Below are positions 25,458-33,451 of a DNA stretch of 40,729 nucleotides, piece by piece; position 1 is the stretch's first letter; the number at the start of each line of letters is the position of its first letter. Origin of the DNA: CAZLBC01 sp964557575 (GTDB lineage Bacteria; Planctomycetota; Phycisphaerae; SM23-33); NCBI GenBank assembly GCA_964557575.1, contig CAZLBC010000038.1:1-40729 (forward strand), written 5' to 3'. The notes under the pieces were generated by a model that searched no databases, was not told where the DNA came from, and worked only from the letters and a program-made list of their open reading frames with translations. Made by a program: the position numbers and the translations under genes.

Positions 25458-25498
25458 CTGCTTCTCCTCTGATCGGCTCGAACATACCGGAAAAATCG

Positions 25499-25526
25499 AT
25501 TATAGAACCCTGCAGGAGGTTTTCAA
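25499..25526 (-). promoter_or_regulatory. Sigma70-type promoter for the CxxC protein gene
   Basis: On the minus strand TTGAAA (25521-25526), a 16-nt spacer, then a perfect TATAAT (25499-25504), about 40 nt before the ATG at 25457. Confidence 0.6.
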
Positions 25527-25627
25527 TTGTTTCTCAATCCGCAGATCGTGTTACAATGGATTTCAGTGTGCGATGATGCGAATCGCGTGCGGACGGGCAC
25601 CGGTGTTCCGTAACCTCCGTGGTGAGA

Positions 25628-26101
25628 ATGAACCGTACAATGGAAACGACAGATGACCGTTTCGGCACCGACCGGAACGGCGCGGGGACCGGGGCGGCAA
25701 CGAGATGGCGGGGGCTTTTCATCGCCGTGCCCTGTTTCCTGATTCTGGCGACCGGCGTATACCTGGCTCCACGAAAAGCCGGTTACGGTACGCACGTGGG
25801 GCTCGGACTGCCTTCGTGCGGATTCAAGGCGCGCACCGGTTACCCCTGTCCAACCTGTGGCCTGACGACGTCGGTCTGTGCCACGGTCCGCGGCAACCTG
25901 GCCCTCGCGTGGCGGTCCCACCCCTTCGGTATCATTTTTACGCTGGGAGTCCTCCTCGCCGGGGTATGCGGGACCATGGAACTGGTTGCCGGCATCGACC
26001 TGTTTTCGCGCATCGGGATTTCCTGGTGGTGGGCCGTCATCGCCGCCGCCCTGCTCGTGTCGGGCTGGGGTATAAACATAGTGCGGTGTATTCTGGACTG
26101 A
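25628..26101 (+). CDS. DUF2752 membrane protein
   Basis: 157 aa from the ATG at 25628; a second ATG at 25640 is also possible and no start has a convincing Shine-Dalgarno. The DUF2752 signature is clear: CGFKARTGYPCPTCGLTTSV, with three cysteines in the C-x9-CPTCGLT pattern. It is flanked by membrane helices (LFIAVPCFLILATGVYLA; IIFTLGVLLAGVCGTMELVA; WWWAVIAAALLVSGWGINIV). The domain's function is unknown. It is the first gene of a tightly spaced plus-strand series to murJ. A second, divergent family member is at 30881-31291. Confidence 0.85.
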   Translation: MNRTMETTDDRFGTDRNGAGTGAATRWRGLFIAVPCFLILATGVYLAPRKAGYGTHVGLGLPSCGFKARTGYPCPTCGLTTSVCATVRGNLALAWRSHPFGIIFTLGVLLAGVCGTMELVAGIDLFSRIGISWWWAVIAAALLVSGWGINIVRCILD

Positions 26102-26142
26102 AGCCGCTTCGTGTGCCGATGAATGGTAGTGAGGTAATGCCA

Positions 26143-26802
26143 ATGAGAACTTCGAGGAACACTGTGCTCGCCGGCGTTTTACTGCTGCTTCCGGCACTGC
26201 ACGGCTGCGGTTTTTTCCGGTATCTCGGGTACCAGCTCGCGCCCCACACGCTCGAGGAAAAAGAAGCCGAATACGCCGGCCTCGCGGACCACCCGGTCGT
26301 GGTCGTGGTCGACGCCCCCCCGAAGGTGTTCTACGACTACCCCGACGTCAGGAGCACGCTGGGGGCGGCCGTTTCCACCGAGTTGTTCGGTAACATCGAC
26401 AATATTCGCATCGTCCATCCCTCCAAGGCCATCTACTACCAGGACAACAATCCCAGCTGGAAAGAAGAAGGCATCCGTAAACTCGGAAAGGCGGTCAAAG
26501 CCGACTACGTGCTCACGATTTCGCTGATGGAATACACCAGCAGGGCAACCGGCATGTACCGGGCAATACAGGGCAGAATACTCGCCGACGCCGAGCTGTA
26601 CGCCCTCTATTACGAGGACGCGGACCAGGCGGCAAAAGACAGGGTATGGCACGCCGACAACGAGCTCAGCCTGATCTACCCGCCCCGCCCCCTGTATAAC
26701 AGCCGGTTCGAGGCGAACGTCCTCGCCCGGACTGAGCAGTTGTTCGCCCAAAAACTGGTAAAACACTTTCGAAAATACAAGGTCAAATCGGAGGACTTTT
26801 AG
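26143..26802 (+). CDS. Predicted lipoprotein A
   Basis: 219 aa. The ATG at 26143 is preferred because GAGG (26131-26134) lies 8 nt upstream and it yields a compact type II signal peptide ending LLPALHGC, a good lipobox with Cys near residue 24. The mature protein contains VVVVVDAPPKVFYDYPDVRS and KLGKAVKADYVLTISLMEY. The latter resembles the 'old-enough residue, AD-V-L' strand of CsgG/TolB-N/FlgT-like periplasmic domains, which is a guess. Together with the next gene it looks like a pair of related envelope lipoproteins. Confidence 0.72.
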   Translation: MRTSRNTVLAGVLLLLPALHGCGFFRYLGYQLAPHTLEEKEAEYAGLADHPVVVVVDAPPKVFYDYPDVRSTLGAAVSTELFGNIDNIRIVHPSKAIYYQDNNPSWKEEGIRKLGKAVKADYVLTISLMEYTSRATGMYRAIQGRILADAELYALYYEDADQAAKDRVWHADNELSLIYPPRPLYNSRFEANVLARTEQLFAQKLVKHFRKYKVKSEDF

Positions 26803-26804
26803 CG

Positions 26805-27470
26805 GTGAGCCGCAACGCCCGACGAAGCCTGGCAGGTGCGATCCTTGCCGCCCTGGCGGTTGTGCAGGGCTGCGCGCTGATAGGCTGGGTGGCCGCGGTG
26901 GCGACACCTCCCGAAACCATCGAAGCACGCTACCACATCCCGAAGGAAAACCGGCTGCTGGTGATCGTGGAGGATTCGGGGCGCCTGGCCGGCTTTCCCG
27001 GCGCGCGATCCAGGCTGATAGCGATGCTGAACCGCGCATTGCGGAAACAGGGGGTTGTCAGCCACGTGGTGGACCAGCGGCGCCTGGTCAACCAGTATCT
27101 TTCAAATCCCAATTTCGAATTCCTTTCCGATCTCCAGAAGGGCGAAAAAGTCGGGGCCGACGTCATTCTGTCGATCCATATCGACCGGTTCACCCTGAAA
27201 AACAGGCCGCTGGAACCCTGGAACGGCGTGTGCGAGTTCACGGTGAAGCTGCTCGACGTCGCCGCCGGAGAGCAACTCTGGCCCCAATTCAAGGCGCGGG
27301 GCGAACGCATGGCGTGCACCGTCAAGCCGGATGACGGCCGGAGCTTCGACGATAATTACCGCCGGCCGTTCACGGCAAAGGTCGTTGACACGGTGGTCGA
27401 CATGGTGGCAAAGTTATTTTACGACCACGAGGGCAGGAATCCGATTGACCTGCCGGAAAAAGAATACTGA
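26805..27470 (+). CDS. Predicted lipoprotein B
   Basis: 221 aa, GTG start 2 nt after the previous stop. The type II signal peptide ends AVVQGCAL, with Cys near residue 23. The mature part parallels lipoprotein A: ENRLLVIVEDSGRLAGFPGA, then RSRLIAMLNRALRKQGVVSH, and GADVILSIHIDRFTLKN. The order (early beta strand, helix around the number-two position, later ADV-I-S-I strand) suggests the two arose from one ancestor. An envelope role is likely; the exact function is unknown. pyrF begins 1 nt after the stop. Confidence 0.72.
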   Translation: MSRNARRSLAGAILAALAVVQGCALIGWVAAVATPPETIEARYHIPKENRLLVIVEDSGRLAGFPGARSRLIAMLNRALRKQGVVSHVVDQRRLVNQYLSNPNFEFLSDLQKGEKVGADVILSIHIDRFTLKNRPLEPWNGVCEFTVKLLDVAAGEQLWPQFKARGERMACTVKPDDGRSFDDNYRRPFTAKVVDTVVDMVAKLFYDHEGRNPIDLPEKEY

Positions 27471-27471
27471 C

Positions 27472-28386
27472 ATGCCGCAGACCGATCACTTTACCGACAG
27501 GCTGGCTGCCGCCATCGACGAAAAGGGCGCCCCCGTGTGCGTCGGGCTGGACCCCGATCCGGCGAAACTGCCCGACGGGTATCGCCGCGACGACGGCGAT
27601 CCCGCCGCGCAACTGGAATCGATCGGGCGCTGGTGCCGGGAAATCCTGGAAATCGTCGCCCCGCATGCGGCCGCCGTCAAGCCCCAGGCGGCCCGGTTCG
27701 AGTGTCTTGAGGGCGGCGAGCCGTTCGCCGGGATGACCCTCTACGCATCGCTGATCCGGACGGCCCGCGCGATGGGGCTCGTCGTCATCGGCGACGCCAA
27801 GCGCGGGGACATCGGCTCGACCGCCGCGGCCTACGCGGCGGCGCACCTCCGCGGGCCGTTCTCCGCCGACGCCCTCACGGTCAACGGCTATTTCGGCGCC
27901 GACGGCCTCGCCCCGTTCATCGACGCCTGCAGGGACGCCGGGAAGGGACTGTTCGTGCTGGTACGCACCAGCAATCCCTCGGGGGCCGAAATCCAGGACT
28001 TCGGCGGCGACGGCGAACGGTTTTACGAACACATGGCCCGGCAGGTCGACCGCTACGGGCGCGCCGCTGAACTGGCGGGGCAGTCCGGCTTCAGCGCCGT
28101 GGGAGCGGTGGTCGGCGCAACCTGCCCCGCGGAGGCCCGGCGGCTCAGGGAACTCATGCCGAACCAGTACTTCCTCCTTCCCGGGTACGGGGCCCAGGGC
28201 GCGACCGCGCAGGACTGCCTGGCCGGCTTCAGGGCCGACGGGACGGGGGGACTGGTAAACGCCAGCCGTTCGGTCACTTACGCCTACGACAGCGAGCGGT
28301 ACCGCGGACGCGACTGGAAAAAGGCCGTCGCGGCGGCCGCCGCGGATTTCGCGGCGGATATCGCCGCCGCGGTCGGAACGATGTGA
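27472..28386 (+). CDS. pyrF: Orotidine 5'-phosphate decarboxylase, type 2
   Basis: 304 aa. It catalyses the last step of UMP synthesis, decarboxylating OMP. It begins with VCVGLDPDPAKLPDGY, carries the catalytic segment VVIGDAKRGDIGSTAAAYA (Lys/Asp tetrad), and LFVLVRTSNPSGAEIQDFGG. The phosphate-binding end reads YFLLPGYGAQGAT, with GGLVNASRSVTYAY. This is the longer subfamily (about 270-310 aa). It begins 1 nt after lipoprotein B, so the pair is translationally linked. Confidence 0.95.
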   Translation: MPQTDHFTDRLAAAIDEKGAPVCVGLDPDPAKLPDGYRRDDGDPAAQLESIGRWCREILEIVAPHAAAVKPQAARFECLEGGEPFAGMTLYASLIRTARAMGLVVIGDAKRGDIGSTAAAYAAAHLRGPFSADALTVNGYFGADGLAPFIDACRDAGKGLFVLVRTSNPSGAEIQDFGGDGERFYEHMARQVDRYGRAAELAGQSGFSAVGAVVGATCPAEARRLRELMPNQYFLLPGYGAQGATAQDCLAGFRADGTGGLVNASRSVTYAYDSERYRGRDWKKAVAAAAADFAADIAAAVGTM

Positions 28387-28404
28387 ACAGCGGAGACCCC
28401 GTCA

Positions 28405-29241
28405 GTGAGCGCCGGACGACACCGTTACCACCTGTTCGCCCTGTCCGCCGGGCCGCCGGAAGAACTGGCGATCGCCGGACGGCCCTATTCCCTGGCCCGC
28501 GTCTTCAAGCATGATTTCTGGGCGGCGACCTGCCTCTACGAATCCGCCCCGGCAGCGGCCGTATTCCCGCGGGCGGTCGTCAAGTTCGGCCGGGACCACC
28601 CCTTCGCCGGCCTGCCCCTCCAGGCCGTCGGGGAATGGCTGACCGCCAGGGAAGAGGCGATATACGCCCGGCTGAAGGGGGTTGAGGGTATTCCCCGCTG
28701 GATAGCGCGGCTGTCGCCGCGTACCTGCGCGATCGAGTATATCGACGGGCGTCCCCTCGATCACTGCGACAAGCCGCCGGCCGGTTTTTTCGACAAGCTC
28801 CGCACCGTCATCGAGGCGGTGCACGCCCGCGGCGTCGCGTATGTCGATGCCAACAAGAAGTCGAATATCCTGGTGACCGCCGACGGGCGGCCGGCGCTGA
28901 TCGATTTCCAGATCGCGATCGCCCGGCGTCCCGACTGGCCGTTTCCCTTCAGCAGCATGGTGCGGACGATTGTCGGGTACCTGCAGAAAAAAGATATCTA
29001 CCACCTCTGCAAGCACAAGCGGCGGCTGGTCCCGGAACAGTTGACGCCGGAGGAAGAAGCCCTCTCGCGCCGCCGCGGCCCGCTGCACCGGTTTCACCGC
29101 CGCCTGACCAAGCCGTACCGGTACCTGCGGCGCGGGTACCTGCGGAAAAAGCACCGCGCCGGGCGCCTGGTCAGTCCCACGGCCGCGCTGGAAGACCACC
29201 GGCAGCCCGAAAAAGACTCCTGGAAAGAGCGCTCCCCGTGA
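28405..29241 (+). CDS. Protein-kinase-fold protein (WaaP/RIO-like phosphotransferase)
   Basis: 278 aa. GTG at 28405 with GGAG 9 nt upstream. RAVVKFGRDHPFAGLPLQAV looks like a kinase-fold lysine strand, and AIEYIDGRPL is a hinge-like segment. HARGVAYVDANKKSNILVTA corresponds to the catalytic loop (Asp and Asn retained), and ALIDFQIAI to the metal-binding loop with DFQ in place of DFG. The C-terminal tail is strongly basic (KPYRYLRRGYLRKKHRAGRL), as if for membrane contact. Placement between pyrF and murJ suggests a lipid, LPS or envelope substrate. Kinase fold likely; activity and substrate inferred. Confidence 0.7.
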   Translation: MSAGRHRYHLFALSAGPPEELAIAGRPYSLARVFKHDFWAATCLYESAPAAAVFPRAVVKFGRDHPFAGLPLQAVGEWLTAREEAIYARLKGVEGIPRWIARLSPRTCAIEYIDGRPLDHCDKPPAGFFDKLRTVIEAVHARGVAYVDANKKSNILVTADGRPALIDFQIAIARRPDWPFPFSSMVRTIVGYLQKKDIYHLCKHKRRLVPEQLTPEEEALSRRRGPLHRFHRRLTKPYRYLRRGYLRKKHRAGRLVSPTAALEDHRQPEKDSWKERSP

Positions 29242-30863
29242 ACGATCGGGCACAACACGACGGCGACGGCGGCGAACGGGAACGGTTTTTCGGTTCCGCC
29301 CGGATCGTGGCCGCCCTGACGCTGGTCTCCCGGATACTGGGCCTCATCCGCGATATGGTCATGGTCCCCATCGGCGGCGGCCGGCTCGCCGACCGCTTCT
29401 GGACGGCCTACTCCATACCCAACCTCTTCCGCCGCCTGTTCGGGGAAGGCGCGCTCGCGGCCGCGTTCGTCCCCGTATTTACCGGCGTTACCGAGCGGGA
29501 TGACACGGCAACGGCGCGGCGGGTCCTGGCGAATGTCGGCGGTCTGCTCGCGCTGATCCTGGCGGCGCTGGTCCTCCTGCTGGAAGGTGGGTTGCTCGCC
29601 GCGTGGGGCATCGGCGGCGGAGACCATCTCAGGGCGTTCTATTTCCAGATGGCGGGACTGGTCATGCCGTTCATGTTCACGATCTGCCTGCTGGCCCTCG
29701 GCGCGGCGGCCCTGAACTGCCGGGGACACTTCGCCTACCCCGCATTCGCCCCGATCATCCTGAACGTGTTCCTGATCATCGGCGCCGCGTGGATCGGCCC
29801 CGCCGTTTCGGCGGAAAAGGAATCCCGGTTTTTCGTGATCGGGGCCAGCCTGCTGGCCGCCGGTCTCGTGCAACTGGCGGGAGTGGTATGGCTCCTGCGA
29901 GGCGCCGGGCTGATCGCCTTTCCCCGCCTGCGCCCCATCCTCCCCGAAACCCGGAAGATAGCGGCGCTGATGCTGCCCATGCTGATCCCGCTCGGCGCGC
30001 TGCAACTGACCGCCTTCCTCGACCGCTACCTCGCGATGAAGTTCACGGAGATCGGCACCCGCCCCCTGGACCCGGGCATCGTCAGGTGCCTCTATCCCGC
30101 CGCCCGGCTGTACATGCTGCCGATGGGCCTGCTGGCGATACCCGTAGCGACGGTGGTCTTTCCCCTGCTCGGGCGCTACGCCAGCCGGGGCGACACCGAC
30201 GGGCTCCGGCACACCACGTCCCGCGCGCTGAGATTGTGTTTGTTTCTGTCCCTGCCCGCCGCCGCGGTGCTCGCGCTGACCGCCGATCGGGCGATCGCCC
30301 TGCTGTTCGAGCGGGGCAACTTCACCGCACGCGACACGCTGCGGACGGCCTGGATCCTGCGGATGTACTGCATCGGGCTCTGGGCGTACTTTTTCAACCA
30401 GATACTGAACCGCGCGTTTTTCGCCGTGCAGCAGCCCCGCGGACCGATGATCCTGGCCCTGGCCCTGGCCCCCGTGAACATCGCCCTGGTCCTCGTCGGC
30501 ATTCACACCCCGCTCAAGGGCGGCGCGATCGGCCTGGCGACCGCCGTCACCCAGAGCCTGAACGCGGTGATACTCGTCTGCCTGCTCCGCCGGATGTGGG
30601 GACCGATGGGCCTGCGGACGGTCGCCGTTTCCCTGCTGCGGACAGGCGCGGCGGCCGCGGCGGCGACGGCGGCGGCGGCGGCGACACTGGCCGGCGCGCC
30701 GGCGGCCCTGAACCGCCTCCTGCCCGGCCCCGCGACCGGCTGGGCGGGGGATGCCGCCGTCCTGGCGGCGGCGATCATCGCCGCTGGCGCGGTCTATATT
30801 GCACTCGCGGCCCTGCTCGGCTCGCCGGAATTGAAGGAACTGTTGCGGGGCGGGCAGAGATGA
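29238..30863 (+). CDS. murJ: Lipid II flippase MurJ
   Basis: 541 aa, GTG start overlapping the kinase-like gene's stop by 4 nt. MOP-superfamily protein with about 14 membrane helices. Family hallmarks are TLVSRILGLIRDMVM, FRRLFGEGALAAAFVPVF near residue 60, and LLFERGNFTARDT later. MurJ moves lipid-linked peptidoglycan precursor across the inner membrane. The C-terminal region contains an Ala-rich, low-complexity stretch (GAAAAAATAAAAATLAGAPA). It ends the plus-strand operon; a DUF2752 gene converges 17 nt later. Confidence 0.95.
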   Translation: MNDRAQHDGDGGERERFFGSARIVAALTLVSRILGLIRDMVMVPIGGGRLADRFWTAYSIPNLFRRLFGEGALAAAFVPVFTGVTERDDTATARRVLANVGGLLALILAALVLLLEGGLLAAWGIGGGDHLRAFYFQMAGLVMPFMFTICLLALGAAALNCRGHFAYPAFAPIILNVFLIIGAAWIGPAVSAEKESRFFVIGASLLAAGLVQLAGVVWLLRGAGLIAFPRLRPILPETRKIAALMLPMLIPLGALQLTAFLDRYLAMKFTEIGTRPLDPGIVRCLYPAARLYMLPMGLLAIPVATVVFPLLGRYASRGDTDGLRHTTSRALRLCLFLSLPAAAVLALTADRAIALLFERGNFTARDTLRTAWILRMYCIGLWAYFFNQILNRAFFAVQQPRGPMILALALAPVNIALVLVGIHTPLKGGAIGLATAVTQSLNAVILVCLLRRMWGPMGLRTVAVSLLRTGAAAAAATAAAAATLAGAPAALNRLLPGPATGWAGDAAVLAAAIIAAGAVYIALAALLGSPELKELLRGGQR

Positions 30864-30880
30864 CGCGGTTGAGGCGCGCG

Positions 30881-31291
30881 TCAGATGCCGCGCCACACCA
30901 GGTAGTACCAGTTGCCCAGCACCAGCGCAATCGCCAGCAGTCCGGCGATCACCTTTTCGGCCGCGCTGCACGAGACCACGATTGTCCGCCCGGATGCCGC
31001 CCTGAAAAGCAGAACCGCCAGGCAGATACCCAGGACGGTAACCATCAGGGGATTCATCAGCCAGCCGGTGAGAACGTCACCGTGAAGGAGACAGTCCGCG
31101 CCGCGCGTGAGGCCGCAGGTCGGGCAGGGGAAGCCGGTCAGTCTCTTCAGCGGACACAGGGTCACCGCCGTACCCGTTTCCCGGGCAATGACATGCACGG
31201 CGCCGACCACGGCCAGCCAGCCGGCGACCACGGCCACGGCCCATGCCGGCCAGCGGGGGAGGCGTGATGTCTTCGGCACGGTAATTGTCAT
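30881..31291 (-). CDS. DUF2752 membrane protein (second paralogue)
   Basis: 136 aa. DUF2752 signature CPLKRLTGFPCPTCGLTRGA, with membrane helices WAVAVVAGWLAVVGAVHVIA, LMVTVLGICLAVLLFRA and VIAGLLAIALVLGNWYYLVW. GGGGG lies about 5 nt before the ATG. It is paired with the GYF_2/DUF4190 gene 12 nt upstream. Function unknown. It differs substantially from the DUF2752 gene at 25628, so the two are not recent duplicates. Confidence 0.88.
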   Translation of the reverse strand: MTITVPKTSRLPRWPAWAVAVVAGWLAVVGAVHVIARETGTAVTLCPLKRLTGFPCPTCGLTRGADCLLHGDVLTGWLMNPLMVTVLGICLAVLLFRAASGRTIVVSCSAAEKVIAGLLAIALVLGNWYYLVWRGI

Positions 31292-31303
31292 GTGACCCCC
31301 GCG

Positions 31304-31813
31304 TCAGAAGAGCGGGGCTGAAGCGGCAAACGTCAGCATCATTATCAGCCAGAACAGCCAGTAGACGGCAGCCAGAGACCCGAGAATAATCGCAATGATT
31401 CCCAGGACCTGCCCCGCGGTACAGAAACCGTGTCCCCCGTATTTCCCGGGATGCCGCGAGAAGCCTTCCAGGGCCTTCTTTCGCTGGTTGAGGGCGACGA
31501 TCCCGAGGACCAGGCCCGCGCAGCACAAACCGCCGCATACCACACCGACGATCCCGCAGACCATCGAGGCGACCGCGCCCGGTGCGTTGGGAGGCGGCTG
31601 GCAGGCGCCGGCGCGGGGAAGGGCCGCGGCCGGCGGACCGGCACCGGCATCCCGGAATTGCGGCAGCATCCCGATCTCCGCCCATTCCGCCATGCCCTCC
31701 CGCCAGGCCAGGTCGGTCCGCTGCAGGCGGCCCTCGGCGAGCCAGAGGCGAACCGTGTCCTCGGTGATGGGACCGTATTTGCGGCCTTCAATCGCGCAAA
31801 ACCACTGTTCCAT
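31304..31813 (-). CDS. GYF_2 (DUF4339) + DUF4190 membrane protein
   Basis: 169 aa. The N-terminal roughly 55 residues are a GYF_2 domain (WFCAIEGRKYGPITEDTVRL ... TDLAWREGMAEWAEIG). A Pro/Ala linker follows, then a DUF4190 two-helix membrane module (SMVCGIVGVVCGGLCCAGLV ... GFCTAGQVLGIIAIILGSL). GYF_2 domains are thought to bind proline-rich segments; a Pro-rich N-terminus is present on the membrane protein at 21723, but a link is speculative. Probably co-transcribed with the DUF2752 gene. Confidence 0.88.
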   Translation of the reverse strand: MEQWFCAIEGRKYGPITEDTVRLWLAEGRLQRTDLAWREGMAEWAEIGMLPQFRDAGAGPPAAALPRAGACQPPPNAPGAVASMVCGIVGVVCGGLCCAGLVLGIVALNQRKKALEGFSRHPGKYGGHGFCTAGQVLGIIAIILGSLAAVYWLFWLIMMLTFAASAPLF

Positions 31814-31874
31814 GGTGTATGCCCTCTCCTCTCCGCAACGAAACGATTATAGCCTGCGGCACCAACCGGTGGCA

Positions 31875-33401
31875 TCACTTTTTATCGGGAAGGGGGCTCT
31901 GGCCGTTACTTCCCGACAGCTCGACGAATACCGGCCGGTCGACGTCCTGCGGGAGACAAAAGAGCACCGACCCGTCGTCAAGGCGGGCGTATTCTCTGAC
32001 CGCCCTGCCCTCGACGTTGATGCTCACGTCCCCGTTCCAGGGCCCCATGACCCTGACAACGGGCCGCTTGAGTGCCGCCGCGCCGGGAATGACACGAAAC
32101 CGACAGCGGCCGTCGCGGGCCTGGAGGCAATAACATCCCTGCGATTCATCGAACCGGTCCCGGTCGCCGTCACCGGGAGCGAAGACATCCCCGTCGGCGA
32201 TGACCGGCTCGAGACGGCCGGGAGAGCGGTAATTGGCCATCCACCGCCGGCCGAATGCCGGGGCAACCAGGTAACTCCACGACGCCACCGGGCCGACAAA
32301 GTTCTCCTCGTGCCGTCTCGGACCCGTTTCGCCGCTCGCCCACGCCGCCTCCCGCCGCCCCAGGTCTATGGTAACGCGCCTGATCGGCTCGCCGCCGGCG
32401 TTATTGAGTCGAATATGCGTGACCCGCCTGCCGCCGGCGTACCAGGTATGTTCCCGTATGATGTGTCGCACCGCGGGCATGTACCACGCCCCGTGCCGGG
32501 GGGGAAAATACCAGGCATTGCGGATCCGCAGGCGCACCGGGCTCGATTCCAGCAGCGCGATCTCGCCGGCGCCGGGGCCGGCCAGCGGCCCGAGCGGCCC
32601 GAGCCGTCCGAGCGACGGTTTTCTGAGTGCGTCGAACGACAGCGCGGCCTCTTCGCCCATCCGCCAGAGCCCGTCCCTGCCCCGGGCGAACGTATGGGCA
32701 TCGGCCTCTTCGGCCACGCGCACGGTGTATCCCAGGCCGCAGCGGTGGAGTTCGACGCCCGGCGGCACCGGCGAAATATCGCGCCGGTTGTCGATAAGAA
32801 CCAGGTCATCCAGGCTGAACACGACGGGACCGGCCGCCGATTCGAACTCGATGCGAAAGCCCGTCAGCGCCGTCTCGTCGAAACCGTCCCACAGCTCGGC
32901 CCGGTGGACATCGAGGTATACCGCGTTCCAGCCCGCGCGAAGCAGCTTCGGGGCCAGGCCGCGGCGGTTCGCCCGACTGTGAAGGGTGCATATCAGGTCA
33001 TCCCGGGTTCGCTCAACGCGAATCGCCAGCCCGATGAGCGTGTAGGAAGAAATATCAACCGCTTCAGGCAGGCGCGCCGACAGGAACCCGCCCTTCTCTA
33101 TCGTCCCCGCCAGGCACCCGTCCCCGGTCCGCGGCCGTTTCTTCGAGTACGCGGCCGTGCCGCTTCGGGCATCGGGACCCACCGAGAACCACTTCGCCTG
33201 GGCGGGCCCGTCGAAAAGCTCGAAGTCGACGAGCGTGACAAACCGATCGGTGGCCGCTTCCGCGAATACCGCCTTGCGGGACGCCCTGAGCCGGGCCTTT
33301 GTCTGCGCGATGTGCTCCTTCGCCCCGCGCCGATGGAAACACCCGGCGGTGAAGAGCACCACCGGACACAACAGGATCGAAAGACCGCGATAGAACCTCA
33401 C
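31875..33401 (-). CDS. Large predicted lipoprotein, carbohydrate-active-like architecture
   Basis: 508 aa from a GTG at 33401 with GAGG 6 nt upstream. This start gives RFYRGLSILLCPVVLFTAGC, an ideal lipoprotein signal; an upstream ATG at 33440 would add 13 residues without a good ribosome-binding site. Residues about 55-200 form a beta-rich module beginning TLVDFELFDGPAQAKWFSVG and ending with FSLDDLVLID, a CBM11/galactose-binding-like pattern. The rest is an all-beta region (HIRLNNAGGEPIRRVTIDLG; RPVVRVMGPWNGDVSINVEG). No catalytic motif is recognised. It lies about 50 nt after secDF, so the two are likely co-transcribed. Confidence 0.7.
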   Translation of the reverse strand: MRFYRGLSILLCPVVLFTAGCFHRRGAKEHIAQTKARLRASRKAVFAEAATDRFVTLVDFELFDGPAQAKWFSVGPDARSGTAAYSKKRPRTGDGCLAGTIEKGGFLSARLPEAVDISSYTLIGLAIRVERTRDDLICTLHSRANRRGLAPKLLRAGWNAVYLDVHRAELWDGFDETALTGFRIEFESAAGPVVFSLDDLVLIDNRRDISPVPPGVELHRCGLGYTVRVAEEADAHTFARGRDGLWRMGEEAALSFDALRKPSLGRLGPLGPLAGPGAGEIALLESSPVRLRIRNAWYFPPRHGAWYMPAVRHIIREHTWYAGGRRVTHIRLNNAGGEPIRRVTIDLGRREAAWASGETGPRRHEENFVGPVASWSYLVAPAFGRRWMANYRSPGRLEPVIADGDVFAPGDGDRDRFDESQGCYCLQARDGRCRFRVIPGAAALKRPVVRVMGPWNGDVSINVEGRAVREYARLDDGSVLFCLPQDVDRPVFVELSGSNGQSPLPDKK

Positions 33402-33451
33402 GTTATGCCTCGACGACGAGAAACCGCCGGCGGCCGCCATGCCGGGGGGCC

